Shown here piece by piece: positions 14,408 through 16,091 of a DNA stretch of 16,091 bases (position 1 is its first letter; each line of letters opens with the position of its first letter). The translations under genes were made by a program, and so were the position numbers. Under the pieces are notes generated by a model. The model had not been told where the DNA came from. It did not search any database and worked only from the letters and a program-made list of their open reading frames with translations. Source of the DNA: AP-15 sp963747735 (GTDB taxonomy: Bacteria > Pseudomonadota > Alphaproteobacteria > ATCC43930 > CGMCC-115725); the NCBI GenBank assembly GCA_963747735.1, contig CAVVGE010000017.1, positions 1 to 16,091 of the forward strand, in the 5' to 3' direction.

Positions 14408-16039
14408 TCAGGCGGCGCGGGCGGCCGGCGAGCCGGCTCGGGCGGCGGCGAGGATCAAATCGGCCGCTTTTTCGGCGATCATGATCACCGTCGCATTGGT
14501 ATTGCCGGAAACGACAGTCGGCATGATCGAGGCGTCGATGACGCGCAATCCCTCGATGCCGTGCACCCGCAATTCGGTGTCGACAACGGCGCGCGCGTCG
14601 GGACCCATCATGCAGGTCGAGGTCGGGTGATAGGTGGTGCCGGCGTTCTTTACGATATGGTCGAGCCATTGCGCTTGCGTCTGGGTCGCCGTTCCCGGCA
14701 ACACCTCGCCCTCGACCAAGGCTGCCATCGCCGGGCTCTCGAACACCTTGCGCGCGATCCTGAGCCCGGCAATCAGCGTGTCCTTGTCGCCCTGGGTCGA
14801 AAGATAGTTCGGCTGGATCATCGGCGGCGCCGCCGGGTCGGGCGAGCGGATCCTGAGCCACCCGCGGCTTTCCGGGCGGCATGGGATGCAGGTCGCCTGG
14901 CAGCCGGGGAAATCGTGCATCGCCTCGCCCGGCTTCGCAAAGCTGCCGGCGAGAAACTGGTACTGCACATCGGGCGAGTCGAGGCCCTCGCGGGTGCGCA
15001 CAAAGAGGCCGATGGGTGCCGCCCCCATCATCAAGGCACCGCGCCGCGCCAGCACATATTCGAGCCCGGTGCGGGCCTGCCGCCACCAGCTGCGCGAAAT
15101 CTCGTTCAAGGTGTTGGCGCGGCGGACGCGATAGACGACGCGCGTATTGATGTGGTCCTGCAAATTCTCGCCGACCCCCGGCAAATCGTGCACGACAGCG
15201 ACGCCGTGCGAGCGCAGCAATTCTCCGGGCCCCACCCCCGAAAGCTGCAGCAATTGCGGCGAGTTGATCGAGCCGCCGGCGAGCAACACCTCGCCGCGCG
15301 CATGGACCCGGTGGAGAACGCCGGCTCGCGCATATTCGAGGCCGACCGCACGTTTGCCCTCGAAAACGACGCGGTGCACGAGCGCATGGATTTCGACCTT
15401 GAGGTTCGGCCGCTTCATCGCCGGGCGCAGATAGGCGACCGCCGTGCTGCACCGGCGCATATTGCGCACGGTCACCTGCAATGGCCCGACCCCGTCCTGC
15501 TCGGCGCCGTTGAAATCGGCGTTCTTCGGATAGCCGGCCTCGACCGCGGCGGCGATAAAGCCGTCATGCAATTCGTGCCGTGCCCGCAAATCGGAAACGC
15601 AGAGCGGGCCGCCCGCGCCGTGATGCGCGTCGGCGCCGTGCTCCTGGTTTTCGGCGCGGCGAAAATAAGGCAGCACGTCCTCGTACGACCAGCCGGCATT
15701 GCCGAGCTGGCGCCACAGATCGAAATCCTGGCGCTGGCCGCGGATATAGATGAGGCCGTTGATCGAGCTCGACCCGCCCAATACCTTGCCGCGCGGCCAC
15801 ATCATGCGCCGTCCGCCCAGCTCGGCGAGCGGCTCGGTCTCGAATTGCCAGGTAAAGCCGGGGTGGTAGATGTTGCGGTAAAACCCGGCCGGGATGTGGA
15901 TCCACGGGTTCTTGTCCTTGCCGCCGGCTTCGAGCAGCAGGACCCGAGTGCTTCCGTCGGCGCTCAGCCGGTTGGCCAGCACACACCCGGCCGACCCGGC
16001 CCCGACAATGATGTAATCGAACTCCGCTTCCCGCGTCAT
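14408..16039 (-). CDS. GMC-family FAD oxidoreductase (choline/alcohol dehydrogenase-like)
   Basis: A flavoprotein of 543 residues that oxidises an alcohol. It has the Rossmann GAGSAG near residues 13-18 and the ribose-binding Glu in LLLEAGG near 37. GMC signature 1 is GKVLGGSSSINGLIYIRG near 84-101, signature 2 is GGSINSPQLLQLSGVGP near 260. The catalytic His471 (YHPTSTCMMG) and Asn513/Asn515 (SGNTNATV) are present. Overall it resembles BetA-like choline dehydrogenases and long-chain alcohol or PEG dehydrogenases, and the exact alcohol cannot be read from sequence. There is no signal peptide. The Ala/Arg-rich C-terminus is variable. The gene ends 52 bases inside the window, so its full promoter is outside; a TAGAAT at 16078-16073 may be its -10. 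Confidence 0.93.
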   Translation of the reverse strand: MTREAEFDYIIVGAGSAGCVLANRLSADGSTRVLLLEAGGKDKNPWIHIPAGFYRNIYHPGFTWQFETEPLAELGGRRMMWPRGKVLGGSSSINGLIYIRGQRQDFDLWRQLGNAGWSYEDVLPYFRRAENQEHGADAHHGAGGPLCVSDLRARHELHDGFIAAAVEAGYPKNADFNGAEQDGVGPLQVTVRNMRRCSTAVAYLRPAMKRPNLKVEIHALVHRVVFEGKRAVGLEYARAGVLHRVHARGEVLLAGGSINSPQLLQLSGVGPGELLRSHGVAVVHDLPGVGENLQDHINTRVVYRVRRANTLNEISRSWWRQARTGLEYVLARRGALMMGAAPIGLFVRTREGLDSPDVQYQFLAGSFAKPGEAMHDFPGCQATCIPCRPESRGWLRIRSPDPAAPPMIQPNYLSTQGDKDTLIAGLRIARKVFESPAMAALVEGEVLPGTATQTQAQWLDHIVKNAGTTYHPTSTCMMGPDARAVVDTELRVHGIEGLRVIDASIMPTVVSGNTNATVIMIAEKAADLILAAARAGSPAARAA

Positions 16040-16091
16040 GACCCCGACCGTGCAATGCCTTAACCTCGGGCCATTCTAGCGGATAAAACCT

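Noticed and set aside
12461..16063. Open frame of 1200 codons on the plus strand
   Set aside because: It runs antisense through the cyclase, VOC and GMC genes; the Arg/Gly/Ala-rich, His/Asp-repetitive product is a typical GC-rich shadow.

Overview
The window is GC-rich chromosomal DNA, apparently from an alphaproteobacterium. This rests on the long GC-rich reading frames, the Shine-Dalgarno-led genes, the mix of VOC, SDR, GMC and molybdopterin enzymes, and an IS1595-type transposase; genus is not resolved. No rRNA, tRNA or CRISPR was seen.

Left part (1-4192): a two-domain VOC/extradiol-dioxygenase-like gene interrupted by a one-base frameshift, then a RelB/DinJ-YafQ-type toxin-antitoxin pair whose toxin is also frameshifted. 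A complete IS1595-family element (2091-4184) sits at the toxin's stop codon. It has 24-bp imperfect inverted repeats and a perfect 8-bp target duplication, CTTTTGAA. It carries a transposase, a 44-residue Lys/Arg-rich protein coupled to it by an ATGA overlap, and an unrecognised passenger gene for a two-helix membrane protein. The passenger is much less GC-rich than the host DNA. This three-gene element is the most interesting part of the window.

Middle part (4193-11309): a small exported protein and an unknown conserved protein on the plus strand; an SDR oxidoreductase on the minus strand; an intergenic palindromic repeat; a BisC/TorA-like molybdopterin oxidoreductase; then, behind a good sigma70-like promoter, an exported GlcG/HbpS-like protein and a ThDP-dependent enzyme of the acetolactate-synthase fold.

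Right part (11373-16039), all on the minus strand and listed in transcription order: a GMC flavoprotein oxidoreductase, a small VOC protein, a class III adenylate cyclase with an N-terminal extension, a cupin protein, and an apparently intact TumE-type toxin with a winged-helix antitoxin. The TumE gene has a small palindrome just upstream that could be an operator. The enzymes suggest oxidative metabolism of small organic molecules, but no single pathway can be named from sequence alone.
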